Source: Streptosporangium album
GTDB lineage: Bacteria > Actinomycetota > Actinomycetes > Streptosporangiales > Streptosporangiaceae
NCBI RefSeq assembly: GCF_014203795.1
Contig: NZ_JACHJU010000001.1
Span: forward strand, 1,116,001-1,180,000
Length of the DNA stretch: 64,000 bases
Reading direction: 5' to 3'
Shown: in pieces, positions 1-8,205 of the stretch
Position numbering within the stretch: position 1 is the first letter of the stretch
Layout: each line of letters starts with the position of its first letter
Notes under the pieces: model-generated
What the model was told of the DNA's origin: nothing
Seen by the model: the letters and a program-made list of their open reading frames with translations, nothing else
The model's database searches: none
Made by a program: the position numbers and the translations under genes

Positions 1-198
1 GTGCAGCCCGGCGAAGAGCGTGCCGCCGCCCGCGCCGAAGAGCCGGTCCAGCCGCTCGGCGTCGGACTTCGACGGCGTCCGGGTGGCGGCCTCCAGACGG
101 CTCACCTGGGTCTGCGTGCACCCCAGCCGGGAGGCCACGGCGGCCTGGGAGAGCTGGGCCTCCTCGCGCAGGCGGCGCATCTCGGCACCGAACCGCAC
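1..198 (-). CDS. XRE-family helix-turn-helix regulator (3' end outside window)
   Basis: Read on the minus strand this is the N-terminal part of a lambda-repressor-like DNA-binding domain. It starts VRFGAEMRRLREEAQLSQ and continues with the recognition-helix stretch RLGCTQTQVSRLEAATRTPS, the classic XRE pattern. I chose the GTG at 196-198. The ATG with the better ribosome-binding site (GGGGAGG, about 50 bases further upstream on the minus strand) lies in another frame, so either the real start is this GTG or a base is lost between them. It is divergent from the small gene at 458. In Streptosporangiales, XRE regulators like this sit with DUF397 and anti-sigma-like ATPase genes in WhiJ-type clusters, and the remnant at 846-1040 fits that. 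The coding region leaves the window at position 1, so the C-terminal part is not visible. Confidence 0.75.
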   Translation of the reverse strand, partial: MRFGAEMRRLREEAQLSQAAVASRLGCTQTQVSRLEAATRTPSKSDAERLDRLFGAGGGTLFAGLH

Positions 199-457
199 CC
201 GAGGGGAATCGGGACCGGAAAAGGCTCGACGCTCATCGCATTCCTCCCCAAAAGAGAAAAACGGACTTTCCACTCCGACGGCAATACCAGAGGCCGGTTT
301 CGACAGACCGATGCCTGACATTACCTGCCATCCATCAGCCCACCGGTCCGGCCATTGTTCCACCTGCCGCAAGGGCAATCTAAGCACACGCCTTCTCTTT
401 CCGGCAGGAAGGAAAAGAAAGCGGGAAGAGCCCCTTCGGACAGGAGAAGAACGAGTA

Positions 458-805
458 ATGCGCGATCAGGAAAACAGCCTTTCCCGTTCCGCCCGCATTC
501 ACCGGAAGCCCCCGAATCCCACGACCGCGGAGCAGCAGGAGCGGTTCATCCACCTGGTGCGGCTCGGCTGGGACCTGCGCACTCTCGGGGTGCGCACCTC
601 GCTGGTCCTGCCGGTGACCGGGCAGCCCATCCTGGAGATCCACTCGACGGCCGGCACTCTGGCCCGGATCACGGTCATCCGGCGCTACTGCGGCTGGGTG
701 TTCACCTGGCGGCCGTGGTGGGCGCGCCTGTGGCGGCGGGGCGAATGGGTGCTGGCCGAGGCCGACAACGCGGCCGACATCGTCATGGCCGAGGTGACCG
801 CATGA
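458..805 (+). CDS. Small conserved hypothetical protein, 115 aa
   Basis: The ATG is preceded by AGGAGAAG about 8 bases upstream, a convincing ribosome-binding site. The product is basic and tryptophan-rich, with the segment RRYCGWVFTWRPWWARLW near residues 75-92 and an acidic end (EADNAADIVMAEVTA). No signal peptide or clear membrane helix is visible. I do not recognise a named family. The position, between a divergent XRE regulator and the remnant of a histidine-kinase-like ATPase, is where the small accessory proteins of WhiJ-type regulator clusters are found, so a regulatory partner is a fair guess and no more. A remnant of the ATPase follows within 50 bases. Confidence 0.6.
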   Translation: MRDQENSLSRSARIHRKPPNPTTAEQQERFIHLVRLGWDLRTLGVRTSLVLPVTGQPILEIHSTAGTLARITVIRRYCGWVFTWRPWWARLWRRGEWVLAEADNAADIVMAEVTA

Positions 806-845
806 GATCGCAGGAGCAGACCAGCCCCCACGACGACACCACCCC

Positions 846-1040
846 GGGGTCATCCGCTCCGGGCGCCACGTGGAGGTCACCGACGACGGCTCGGCCACCA
901 GCAGCCCGGCCGTGCACGTGCCGGACGCCGATGCCAACGGCGGCCGGGGCCTGTGGCTGGTGGATCTGCTCGCCACCGCGTGGGGCTCCCGCCACGACGA
1001 CGAGGCAGGCAGGTCGGTCTGGTTCCAGGTGGCGGGGTGA
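846..1040 (+). pseudogene. Remnant of anti-sigma-like ATP-binding protein (HATPase_c, C-terminal half)
   Basis: One frame reads VEVTDDGSATSSPAV, then DANGGRGLWLVDLLATAWG, and ends WFQVAG followed by TGA. This is the G-box half of the small serine-kinase/anti-sigma ATPase fold (SpoIIAB/RsbW-like), in which a DDG motif and GRGLxLV line the ATP pocket. The N-terminal part with the catalytic asparagine box is missing and there is no start codon with a ribosome-binding site, so this is a deletion remnant. Anti-sigma ATPases are frequent neighbours of XRE/DUF397 genes, which matches the genes to its left. Confidence 0.55.
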
Positions 1041-1118
1041 CCTCCGCCGACCGGGTGACCCTGATCGGGCACTCGTTGGGGCGTCCGGACACTCCGAAGG
1101 CGCTGGGTTAACCAGTCG

Positions 1119-1206
1119 CTACTTCAGAACCCACAGTTCGTACTTGGGCTTGCCATCCCATCCACTCGCGTAATAGCGGCAGTCATAAGAGCCTCTACCC
1201 CCACGG
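1119..1206 (-). pseudogene. C-terminal remnant of an unrecognised protein
   Basis: On the minus strand a short stretch ends GSYDCRYYASGWDGKPKYEL then WVLK and a stop. Its amino-acid composition (aromatic, balanced charge) and lower GC are unlike a random shadow frame, so I read it as the tail of a lost gene. Upstream on the same strand the sequence becomes arginine/proline-rich noise. No function can be given. Confidence 0.25.
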
Positions 1207-1235
1207 GCGCTCCCTGGTTGTGAACCATCGCCCGC

Positions 1236-1394
1236 GAGAAGATTCACGCACGACGGCACGCGGCCCGGGACGCCTTCGACGGCGGGTTCGGCCAGGCCAC
1301 CCTCGTCGCCGCAGGTCTGGCGATCGCCACCGCGGCGCTGACCGCGCTCGCCCTGCGCGAGCCGTACCGAAACACACGGAAGGACGGACAATGA
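1236..1394 (+). pseudogene. C-terminal remnant of an MFS transporter
   Basis: The frame reads AARDAFDGGFGQATLVAAGL, AIATAALTALALREPY, then stops at 1392-1394. This is the last transmembrane helix and tail of an EmrB/QacA-type major facilitator exporter, where A-F-x-x-G-F-x-x-A followed by an alanine/leucine helix is typical. Everything upstream is lost. The stop overlaps the ATG of the hydrolase by four bases (ATGA), so the two genes were once translationally coupled and the hydrolase now lacks its natural upstream partner. Confidence 0.5.
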
Positions 1395-2191
1395 TGGCCG
1401 TTGAAACCTTGACGCGCGTGCGCGGCCTACGCCTGGCCTCGGTCGACTTCGGCGGTGAAGGCAGGCCGGTGCTGGCGCTGCACGGCCACTTCGGCCGTGC
1501 CAGGGCGTTCGCGCCGCTGGCCGCCGCCCTCGCACCCGAGTACCGGCTGATCGCGCTGGAGCAGCGCGGTCACGGTCACAGCGACCGTGGGGACGGCGAC
1601 TTCAGCCAGGACGCCTACGTGGCCGACGCCGCGGAGTTCCTGCGCGGGCTCGGCCTCGGCCCGGTGATCGTACTCGGCCACTCGATGGGCGGCGTGACCG
1701 CCTTCCATCTGGCCGCACGGCACCCCGAGCTGGTCCGCGCGCTGGTCGTCGAGGAGGGCGGCGCGCTCAACCGGCAGCCGGAGGTGCCTCACCCGGTGCT
1801 CGACATACGCGACTGGCCGTGCCGGGCGGCCACGCTGGGCGAACTACGCCGCCAGATCGAGGCGCGCGGCATTCCCGACGCGAGCTACTTCCTGGAGAGC
1901 GCCGTGGAACACCCCGACGGCTGGGGGCTCCTGTTCGACTACACCGACATGATGGACTCCCAGCAGGCCCTGGTCGGCGACTGGTGGGCCGACTGGCTCG
2001 GCTCCACCTGCCCTGCCCTGTTCGTGCACGGCCTTGACAGCCTCATCCTGCCCACCACGATGGCCAGGCAGATGGCCGAACGCCGGCCGAACACCGTGCT
2101 TCGCGAGCTGCCCGGCTGCGGCCACTGGGCGCACGACGACGACCCCGCCGGATTCACCCGCGCCGTACGGGAATTCCTCGCGACCGTGTAG
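1391..2191 (+). CDS. Alpha/beta-fold hydrolase, 266 aa
   Basis: The protein has the full alpha/beta hydrolase layout. The oxyanion-hole loop is HGHFG (about residue 31), the nucleophile elbow GHSMG (serine about 98), an acid in VHGLDSL and the catalytic histidine in CGHWAHDD near the C-terminus. Length and motif spacing match the epoxide hydrolase/haloperoxidase-like branch, with a cap domain around residues 125-190. The substrate cannot be told. The ATG overlaps the stop codon of an MFS-transporter remnant, which suggests translation was coupled to an exporter; with the exporter gone, the present promoter is unclear. No signal peptide is seen, so it is probably cytoplasmic. Confidence 0.85.
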   Translation: MMAVETLTRVRGLRLASVDFGGEGRPVLALHGHFGRARAFAPLAAALAPEYRLIALEQRGHGHSDRGDGDFSQDAYVADAAEFLRGLGLGPVIVLGHSMGGVTAFHLAARHPELVRALVVEEGGALNRQPEVPHPVLDIRDWPCRAATLGELRRQIEARGIPDASYFLESAVEHPDGWGLLFDYTDMMDSQQALVGDWWADWLGSTCPALFVHGLDSLILPTTMARQMAERRPNTVLRELPGCGHWAHDDDPAGFTRAVREFLATV

Positions 2192-2307
2192 GGGCCGCCT
2201 CAGCCGGGCGGCATCGCCCCACAGCACCGCGTCGAGGCGTTCTTCGCCGGCGGTCGCGGCGGCCAGGCTGACGCCGCCTCGCCGTACGGCGCTGCGACGT
2301 GGGCCGG

Positions 2308-3069
2308 TCAGCCCATCCGGCGCAGCACCCGGGCGGCGGTCCGGGCGAGCAGTTCCACCTGCTGTCCGTCGAACTCCGCCCGGGGCCCCTGCGTGATCCA
2401 GCGGGCCACCAGGCGCGGCTTGAGCAGCGTGAGCCCCTCGGCGGTGACCGTCCGCCGGATCTTCCCGCCGTGTACGGCGAGCAGCGGTTCGATCGTGACG
2501 GGGATGCCGGACTCGCGGGAGAGCACCTGGGCCAGCGCGTCGGAGGCGTCGACGAGCGCCTTGGCCACCTTGGTGCCGTACTTCTCGCCGAGGAACAGCC
2601 GCTCGCCGTACCGGGCGATCTCGGTGTCGGGGTCCCACGCCTCGTTGTCGACGACCCAGATGCCGCCGGGGCCGATGACGAGATGGTCGATCGACGCCTG
2701 GCCGGGCACGGCGCGGCCGTCGAGGACCTGGTAGCCGCGCCTGCGGAGTTTGCGGCGGAGCAGCTTGCCGGTGATGGTCTCGCCGCGGCGCCTGCCCCGC
2801 CAGACCGCGGTGGCCTCGTAGGAGTGCCAGGCCCAGAACGCGTCGGCGGCGCCGACCAGCAAGCCGGCCAGGATCCCGATCACCGGGGGGCTGGGCAGCG
2901 CGAACCGGTAGGCGAGCACCAGGCCCGCCACCAGGCCCACTGCGGCCTTGACCATGCGCATCTTCCGGCGCTGGTCGGCGTCCTTGATCCAGAACTGCTC
3001 GTACATGACCTGGGGCGACAGGCCGTGAACCTGGTCGTCGGGCGTCACGTAGATTGATCCGCCGGGCAC
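2308..3069 (-). CDS. NERD-domain membrane-associated protein, about 253 aa
   Basis: Two hydrophobic helices (around residues 35-50 and 55-75) are followed by a cytoplasmic nuclease-related (NERD) domain with GYQVLDGRAVPGQASIDHLV and GPGGIWVVDNEAW. In NERD proteins the aspartate of IDH and an acidic-x-lysine pair form a PD-(D/E)xK-like site. Here the lysine position reads glutamate (VVDNEAW), so nuclease activity is doubtful. I chose the GTG at 3067-3069 because GGGGAG lies six to seven bases upstream; the frame stays open to 3204, but that extension has no good ribosome-binding site. It is divergent from the TetR gene. The role of actinobacterial NERD membrane proteins is unknown. Confidence 0.75.
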   Translation of the reverse strand: MPGGSIYVTPDDQVHGLSPQVMYEQFWIKDADQRRKMRMVKAAVGLVAGLVLAYRFALPSPPVIGILAGLLVGAADAFWAWHSYEATAVWRGRRRGETITGKLLRRKLRRRGYQVLDGRAVPGQASIDHLVIGPGGIWVVDNEAWDPDTEIARYGERLFLGEKYGTKVAKALVDASDALAQVLSRESGIPVTIEPLLAVHGGKIRRTVTAEGLTLLKPRLVARWITQGPRAEFDGQQVELLARTAARVLRRMG

Positions 3070-3210
3070 AGCGAACTCCCCAAGGGTCGGTGAGTGCAAG
3101 GAGACGGATCTGCGACGCTGAAGATCCCCAACTATGGAATACCCAAGTGGGGGCTCCAAGCATCCGAAGGTGACGCAACTAACACGCCTCGGATACCCGT
3201 CCATGGGTTA

Positions 3211-3224
3211 ACCGACCAGTCGGT
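3211..3224. promoter_or_regulatory. Palindromic operator upstream of the TetR gene
   Basis: ACCGAC-CA-GTCGGT is a perfect 6-2-6 inverted repeat, 33 bases before the TetR start. This size and spacing suit a TetR dimer, so autoregulation is likely. A nearly identical site lies at 16501-16516 in front of an acyl-CoA dehydrogenase gene. Confidence 0.6.
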
Positions 3225-3256
3225 ATGCTGTCCGCACCACATTTTGGGGGAGATCG

Positions 3257-3859
3257 ATGACTCAGGACCAGGAGCCGGTACGGCAGCGCCTGCTCGCCGA
3301 GGCCACCCGCCTGTTCGCCGAGCGGGGCTTCGAGAGCACCTCGGTGCAGGAGATCGTGACGGCGGCCGGCGTCACCAAGGGCGCCATGTACCACTACTTC
3401 GACTCCAAGGACGACCTGCTCCACGAGATCTACGGGCGGGTGCTGCGCATGCAGATGGAGCGGCTCACCCACTTCGCCGACGGTCCCGGCCCGCTGGCCG
3501 AACGCCTGCACGCCGCCGCCGCCGACGTCGTGCGGACCACGGTGGAGAACCTGGACGACTCCAAGATCTTCTTCCGCTCCATGCACTCGCTCGCCCCCGA
3601 CACCTACAAGAGCGTCCGAGCCGAGCGCCGCCGCTACCACGAGTGCTTCCGCGACCTCGTCACCGAGGGCCAGCGCGCGGGCACCTTCAGGGACGACACC
3701 CCCGCCGAGATCGTCGTCGACTTCTTCTTCGGCTCGGTCCACCACCTGGGCACCTGGTACAGCGCGGAGGGCCCGCTCTCGGGCGCCGAGGTCGGCGAGC
3801 ACTTCGCCGACCTGCTGCTCACCTCACTGCGACCGGATCGGCCGGCACTCCCCGGGTGA
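3257..3859 (+). CDS. TetR/AcrR-family transcriptional regulator, 200 aa
   Basis: The N-terminal DNA-binding domain is textbook TetR (residues about 8-55: LAEATRLFAERGFESTSVQE, then GVTKGAMYHYFDSKDDLL). The C-terminal ligand domain resembles the branch found with acyl-CoA metabolism regulators. ATG is preceded by GGGGGAG. A perfect palindrome sits in its own promoter, and the same motif with two changes is found 29 bases upstream of the acyl-CoA dehydrogenase at 15255-16472. The inference is that this regulator controls itself and that beta-oxidation-type cluster, with an acyl-CoA or related thioester as ligand. Confidence 0.85.
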   Translation: MTQDQEPVRQRLLAEATRLFAERGFESTSVQEIVTAAGVTKGAMYHYFDSKDDLLHEIYGRVLRMQMERLTHFADGPGPLAERLHAAAADVVRTTVENLDDSKIFFRSMHSLAPDTYKSVRAERRRYHECFRDLVTEGQRAGTFRDDTPAEIVVDFFFGSVHHLGTWYSAEGPLSGAEVGEHFADLLLTSLRPDRPALPG

Positions 3860-3945
3860 CCCTCCGCCCCACCTCGGCCCAGGCCCCGGCGCGCTCGCCA
3901 TCCGGATCGTCGACACCCTGATGTACGGCGTGGCGGCCCGACGAG

Positions 3946-4902
3946 TCACCCGCCGGCGGCGCGGGTGAAGCGGGCGCCCCACTCTCGGACGTGCTCGGCG
4001 AACTCGGGCGGGCCGAGCACCTCGAACCCCACGCCGATGCCGCCCAGGGCCTGCGCCGGCCAGTCGAGCACATCGGTGGCCATCCGTACCCGGCATCGCC
4101 GGTCGTCGACCTCCTCGACCGTCCCCCACCGGCCGACCATGGAACGGACCGTCGCCGCGGGCGCGTGCACCAGCGCCTCGACGGTGTAGGCCGGGGAGAC
4201 GTTGTCGTTCCCGGCCCGGACGAACGCCGCGGCGTCGGTGGCGGGCAGTTCGCGCGGCCGGAACCGCTCCCCGGTGCTGCGCGGATCGTCGAGCCGGTCG
4301 AGCCGGAAGCTGCGCCAGTCGTGGCGGACCAGGTCGTAGGCGACCAGATACCAGCGGCGCCCGAGCGAGACCAGCCGGTGGGGCTCGACATGGCGCGCCG
4401 TCTGCGCGCCGTCTCGCGCCGTATAGGAGAACCGCAGCCGCTCCTCGTCCCGGCAGGCCTGGGCGACGGCCGTCAGAGCCTCCGCGCCGACGGTCGGGCC
4501 GGGGCCCGAGGGGGCGGGCACCGTCACCGCGCGCAGCGCGTCGACCCGCCGGCGCAGCCTCGGCGGCATGACCTGCACGACCTTGGTGAGCGCGCTGATC
4601 GAGAACTCCTCGATCCCGGCGACCGCCCCCTGCGCGGCGGTCTGCAGCCCGATGGCGAGTGCGACCGCCTCGTCGTCGTCGAGCACCAGCGGGGGAAGCA
4701 CGGCACCGGCGGCGAGCTGGTAGCCGCCGTCGACGCCCCGGTGGGCCTCCACCGGGTAACCCAGCTCGCGCAGCCGGTCGACGTCGCGGCGCAGGGTGCG
4801 GACCGACACCTCAAGCCGGTCGGCCAGCTCGCCGCCCGGCCAGTAGCGGTGGGTCTGCAGCAGGGAGAGCAGCCGCAGCGTCCGTGAACTCGTGTTCGCC
4901 AT
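3946..4902 (-). CDS. YafY-type regulator with HTH and WYL domains, 318 aa
   Basis: Residues 5-60 form a DeoR-like winged helix (TLRLLSLLQTHRYWPGGELA, VRTLRRDVDRL). A WYL domain follows at about 140-215 with the RFSYTARDG and RRWYLVAYDLVRHDWRSFRL stretches, and a WCX-type C-terminal segment closes the protein. WYL regulators bind nucleic-acid or nucleotide-like ligands and often answer DNA damage. The gene is transcribed away from an AlkZ-like glycosylase gene, with an imperfect palindrome between them, so a local DNA-alkylation response is plausible. Length is normal and the ATG at 4900-4902 is the only sensible start. Confidence 0.85.
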   Translation of the reverse strand: MANTSSRTLRLLSLLQTHRYWPGGELADRLEVSVRTLRRDVDRLRELGYPVEAHRGVDGGYQLAAGAVLPPLVLDDDEAVALAIGLQTAAQGAVAGIEEFSISALTKVVQVMPPRLRRRVDALRAVTVPAPSGPGPTVGAEALTAVAQACRDEERLRFSYTARDGAQTARHVEPHRLVSLGRRWYLVAYDLVRHDWRSFRLDRLDDPRSTGERFRPRELPATDAAAFVRAGNDNVSPAYTVEALVHAPAATVRSMVGRWGTVEEVDDRRCRVRMATDVLDWPAQALGGIGVGFEVLGPPEFAEHVREWGARFTRAAGG

Positions 4903-4924
4903 GTCCTCACGATCCCCGCTATTC

Positions 4925-4941
4925 AGGACAGAAACTGACCT
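4925..4941. promoter_or_regulatory. Candidate operator of the WYL-regulator/glycosylase divergon
   Basis: AGGACAG-AAA-CTGACCT is a 7-3-7 inverted repeat with one mismatched pair, located 23 bases upstream of the WYL regulator start. YafY-type regulators usually act on the divergent gene and on themselves, so this is a reasonable binding site. Confidence 0.4.
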
Positions 4942-5122
4942 TTGTCGAGCCTAACGTGGTTCTCACGGCCGGGTCGAGGGTCCGATCGCGGACCATCGGC
5001 CGACCGACAAGAGGAGAAACATGACCGCCGACACGGGAACGAGCGCCCGGCGCGCCCCCGGCGACGCGGTCGCCCCCACCGCCCACCGGCGGCGCCCCCA
5101 CCACCCCCCGAGGAGATCCGAG

Positions 5123-6220
5123 ATGACCGGCACGCCGGCGCTCTCCCAGCGCGTCCTCAACCGGACGCTGCTCGAACGTCAGCTGCTGACGCGCCGTACC
5201 TCCCGCTCCGCCCTCGACGTCATCGGACACCTCGTCGCGATGCAGGGGCAGGAGCCCAACTGGCCGTACCTGGGGCTCTGGACCCGGCTGGACGGCTTCC
5301 GGCACGAGGATCTGACGGAGCTGCTCCAGGACCGGAGCGTGGTGCGCTCCACGATGGTGCGCCGCACACAGCACCTGGCCCGTGCCGACGACTTCCGCTG
5401 GCTGCGGCCGACGATCCAGCCCCTCCTCGACCGCGGCGCGCGCGCCTCCTACTACGCCGAGGAGACCGCGGGGCTGGACCTGAGCGAGCTCGCCGAAGCC
5501 GGACGGGAACTGCTGGCCGACCGGACCCTTCCCCGGCGGGAGTTCAACCGGATGCTCGCGGAACGCTACCCGGGCCGCGACGGCCGCGTGCTCGGCGCGG
5601 CGGTGGAGCTCCAGGTGCCGGTGGCGCACGGACCGCAGGCCGGTGTGTGGGGCGGCTGGGGCACCCGCTCGGGGATCCCGGTCACCGTCGCGGAAACATG
5701 GATCGGCCGTCCCCTGACGGAGGCGCGGGTCGACACGCTGATCCACCGTTACCTGGCGGCGTTCGGCCCGGCCACCGTCATGGACGTCCAGGCCTGGTCC
5801 GGGCTGACCCGGCTGCGCGAGGTGGTCGACGGCATGCGGTCACGGCTGCGGGTCCTCCGCGACGGGCAGGGCAGAGAGCTCTTCGACCTCCCCGACGCGT
5901 CCCTCGCCGAGGCGGACGCGCCCGTGCCGGTGCGGTTCATACCCGCCTACGACAACCTGCTCCTGGGGCACGCCGACCGGACCCGCGTGATCAGCGAGGA
6001 GGACCGGAAGCGGGTGATGCCCGGCAGAGCACTGGTGCTCCCCACCTTCCTCGTCGACGGCCTCGTCCACGGGACCTGGTCGGTGAAGGGCTCGACGCTG
6101 CTCATCTCGTCCTTCCGGCCGCTGTCGCGGGCGGACGGCGAGGCGGTGCTGGAGGAGGCCGGGCGCCTGCTCGCCTTCGTCGCCCCGGACGCCGCCCGGC
6201 GCGAAGTCGTGTTCACCTGA
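5123..6220 (+). CDS. AlkZ/YcaQ-like winged-helix DNA glycosylase family protein, 365 aa
   Basis: This belongs to the HTH_42 family, whose studied members (Streptomyces AlkZ, E. coli YcaQ) remove bulky alkylated or cross-linked bases. The catalytic-type QxQ is present as MQGQEPNWPYLGLW with glutamines at about 41 and 43, followed by tandem winged-helix domains and the C-terminal PAYDNLLLGHADRTR region. Two in-frame starts exist: ATG at 5123 (AGGAG seven bases upstream, fits family length) and ATG at 5021 (GAGGAG four bases upstream, adding 34 low-complexity residues). I prefer 5123 because the extension has no family counterpart. It is divergent from a WYL regulator. It could protect the host against its own or a neighbour's DNA-alkylating metabolite. 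Confidence 0.8.
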   Translation: MTGTPALSQRVLNRTLLERQLLTRRTSRSALDVIGHLVAMQGQEPNWPYLGLWTRLDGFRHEDLTELLQDRSVVRSTMVRRTQHLARADDFRWLRPTIQPLLDRGARASYYAEETAGLDLSELAEAGRELLADRTLPRREFNRMLAERYPGRDGRVLGAAVELQVPVAHGPQAGVWGGWGTRSGIPVTVAETWIGRPLTEARVDTLIHRYLAAFGPATVMDVQAWSGLTRLREVVDGMRSRLRVLRDGQGRELFDLPDASLAEADAPVPVRFIPAYDNLLLGHADRTRVISEEDRKRVMPGRALVLPTFLVDGLVHGTWSVKGSTLLISSFRPLSRADGEAVLEEAGRLLAFVAPDAARREVVFT

Positions 6221-6271
6221 GCACGGCCGGCGCCGGTCTCCCTCTTCCGGCCGGAGAGACGATCCACATTG

Positions 6272-6320
6272 CGGAATAAAGCATTCCGTTCTGATATTAT
6301 GGAACAGATCGAACCGTTCC
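6272..6320. promoter_or_regulatory. Two inverted repeats in the exporter promoter
   Basis: CGGAAT-AAAGC-ATTCCG (6272-6288) is a perfect 6-5-6 inverted repeat. GGAAC, ten bases, GTTCC (6301-6320) is a second. An AT-rich GATATTAT lies between them and could be a -10 box. They precede the DHA2 exporter, which has no dedicated regulator beside it; the controlling protein is not identified. Confidence 0.35.
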
Positions 6321-6408
6321 GCCAAAGAACCCCTCAACGCACCCACGATCGCGGGAGCACCGCTCCCCCGTGGCGCCACGTCCCCGAACGACATGCTCTG
6401 GAGGAGCG

Positions 6409-7851
6409 ATGACGACCCTCGACACCCGCCCGGCGGAAGCATCCGGACACGCCGGGGCCGCGCCGTACAAGTGGCGCTGGCCCGCGCTCTTCGTGATCCT
6501 CGCCGGTTCCGTGATGGAGCTCCTCGACGCCACCGTCACCAGCATCGCCGGCCCGACCATGCAGGCCGACCTCGGCGGCGGGACCTCGATGATCCAGTGG
6601 CTCGGCGTGGCCTACACGCTGGCCATGACAGCCGGGCTGCTCACCGGCGGGCGGCTGGGTGACATCGTCGGCCGCAAGCGGATGTTCCTCATCGGCGCGA
6701 CCGGCTTCGTGGTCGGCTCGCTGCTCTGCGCCGTCGCCGTCTCGCCGGAGACCGTGATCGCCGCCCGGGTGGTCCAGGGCCTGTTCGGGGCCGCGATGGT
6801 CCCGCAGGGGCTCGGCATGATGAAGGAGATGTTCCCGCCCAAGGAGCTGCAGTCGGCCTTCGCGGCGTTCGGCCCGATCATGGGACTGTCCGCGATCGGC
6901 GGGCCGATCCTGGCGGGCTGGCTGGTCGACGCCGACTTCTTCGGCACCGGCTGGCGCATGATCTTCCTGATCAACCTGCCGCTCGGCCTGGTCACGGTGG
7001 CGGCCGCGATGAGGTTCCTGCCCGCCACCCGCCGGTCCGGGGCGGTCAGGCTCGACCTGCCCGGCGCGCTGCTGGCCTCCCTCGGCTCGCTGCTGATCGT
7101 CTTCCCGCTGGTCCAGGGCCGCGAGCACGGCTGGCCCGCCTGGACGTTCGTGATGATGGCCGCTTCGGTGGCGGTGTTCGCCTTCTTCGGCTGGTACGAG
7201 TCGCGCAGGAGCCGCCGGGGCGGCGACCCGCTGATCGCGCCGAGCCTGTTCCGCAAGCGCGCGTTCATCGGCGGGATGTTCGTCGGCACGATCTACTTCT
7301 CCGCGTTCACCGGGTTCGGCCTGGTCTTCAACCTCTACACCCAGCTCGGCCTCGGCTACACCCCGCTGAAGGCCGGTCTGGCCGGTGTCCCGCTCTCCGC
7401 GGGCATGATCGTCGGAATGGGTGTCATGCAGGCGGTCAAGCGGCACGGCCGCAAGGTGCTGCTGGCGGGCGCCGTGATCATGGCGGCCGGCGTCGTCGCC
7501 CTCCTGCTGCTTCTCGGTCCCGAGACCGGCCCCTGGCGGCTCGCCCCCGCCCTGCTCGTCACCGGCCTGGGATCGGGCCTGGTCATGGGCCCGTACTTCC
7601 AGATCGCGCTGTCCGGCGTCGACCCGCACGAGACCGGCTCCGCCTCCGGCACGCTGACCGCGCTCCAGCAGCTCGGCGCGGCGCTCGGCGTGGCCCTGCT
7701 CGGCACCGTGTTCTTCGGCGCACTGGGCGGTGACCCCACCGTCGCGGCGCAGCACACCTTCTGGGTCGTCGCCGGCATGGTCGCGCTGACCTTCCTGACC
7801 GGCTTTCTCCTCCCCCGGTACGCCCGGGAGGACGCGGAGCCCGTGCGCTGA
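6409..7851 (+). CDS. DHA2-family MFS drug exporter, 480 aa
   Basis: ATG follows CTGGAGGAGCG, a strong ribosome-binding site. About 14 hydrophobic helices are visible. Motif A (GGRLGDIVGRKRMF) follows helix 2, and the antiporter motif C region (GLSAIGGPILAGWLVD) is in helix 5, so this is a proton-driven exporter of the EmrB/QacA type. Helix 1 carries the DHA2 motif VMELLDATVTSIAGPTM. The substrate is unknown. The gene stands alone, with inverted repeats in its promoter and a strong hairpin terminator ten bases downstream, so it is probably monocistronic and regulated by an inducible repressor encoded elsewhere. Confidence 0.9.
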   Translation: MTTLDTRPAEASGHAGAAPYKWRWPALFVILAGSVMELLDATVTSIAGPTMQADLGGGTSMIQWLGVAYTLAMTAGLLTGGRLGDIVGRKRMFLIGATGFVVGSLLCAVAVSPETVIAARVVQGLFGAAMVPQGLGMMKEMFPPKELQSAFAAFGPIMGLSAIGGPILAGWLVDADFFGTGWRMIFLINLPLGLVTVAAAMRFLPATRRSGAVRLDLPGALLASLGSLLIVFPLVQGREHGWPAWTFVMMAASVAVFAFFGWYESRRSRRGGDPLIAPSLFRKRAFIGGMFVGTIYFSAFTGFGLVFNLYTQLGLGYTPLKAGLAGVPLSAGMIVGMGVMQAVKRHGRKVLLAGAVIMAAGVVALLLLLGPETGPWRLAPALLVTGLGSGLVMGPYFQIALSGVDPHETGSASGTLTALQQLGAALGVALLGTVFFGALGGDPTVAAQHTFWVVAGMVALTFLTGFLLPRYAREDAEPVR

Positions 7852-7860
7852 CCTTCCCCC

Positions 7861-7898
7861 GGGGGTACGGCCGGCGCCCGGGTGCCGGCCGTACCCCC
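7861..7898 (+). terminator. Hairpin terminator of the DHA2 exporter
   Basis: A perfect 15-base-pair stem (GGGGGTACGGCCGGC and its complement) with an eight-base loop starts nine bases after the stop codon. There is no T-run, which is common for high-GC actinobacteria. Confidence 0.75.
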
Positions 7899-8010
7899 GG
7901 TCCGATCTCGCTCGGCGCCCACCCGGCGGGACGCACGGCGGTAAGGAAGACCGGGCTCCACTGCCTCCGACAGGCGACCACCGGCGGTGCGAGCGGGCTC
8001 GGCCGAGTGG

Positions 8011-8205
8011 TCAGACCTGGTTGAGGCCGCCGTCGACGAACAGCTCGGTGCCGGTGACGAAGCCACTCTGGTCGGAGGCGAGGAAGAGTGCGGCGGAGGC
8101 GGCCTCCTCGGGGCGCCCCGTCCGACCGAGGGGCACCTGGCCCGCGAGGTGGCCCTTGAGCTGCTCGGCCTGCTCCCGGTCGGCTTCACCCTCCAGACGG
8201 ATGGG
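8011..8205 (-). pseudogene. C-terminal remnant of an SDR oxidoreductase
   Basis: The minus strand reads [40 protein letters not shown] and [18 protein letters not shown], then stops. This is the unmistakable C-terminal quarter of a FabG-like short-chain dehydrogenase. The Rossmann fold and the YxxxK active site are absent, and upstream sequence does not continue the family, so this is a truncated gene. Confidence 0.65.
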
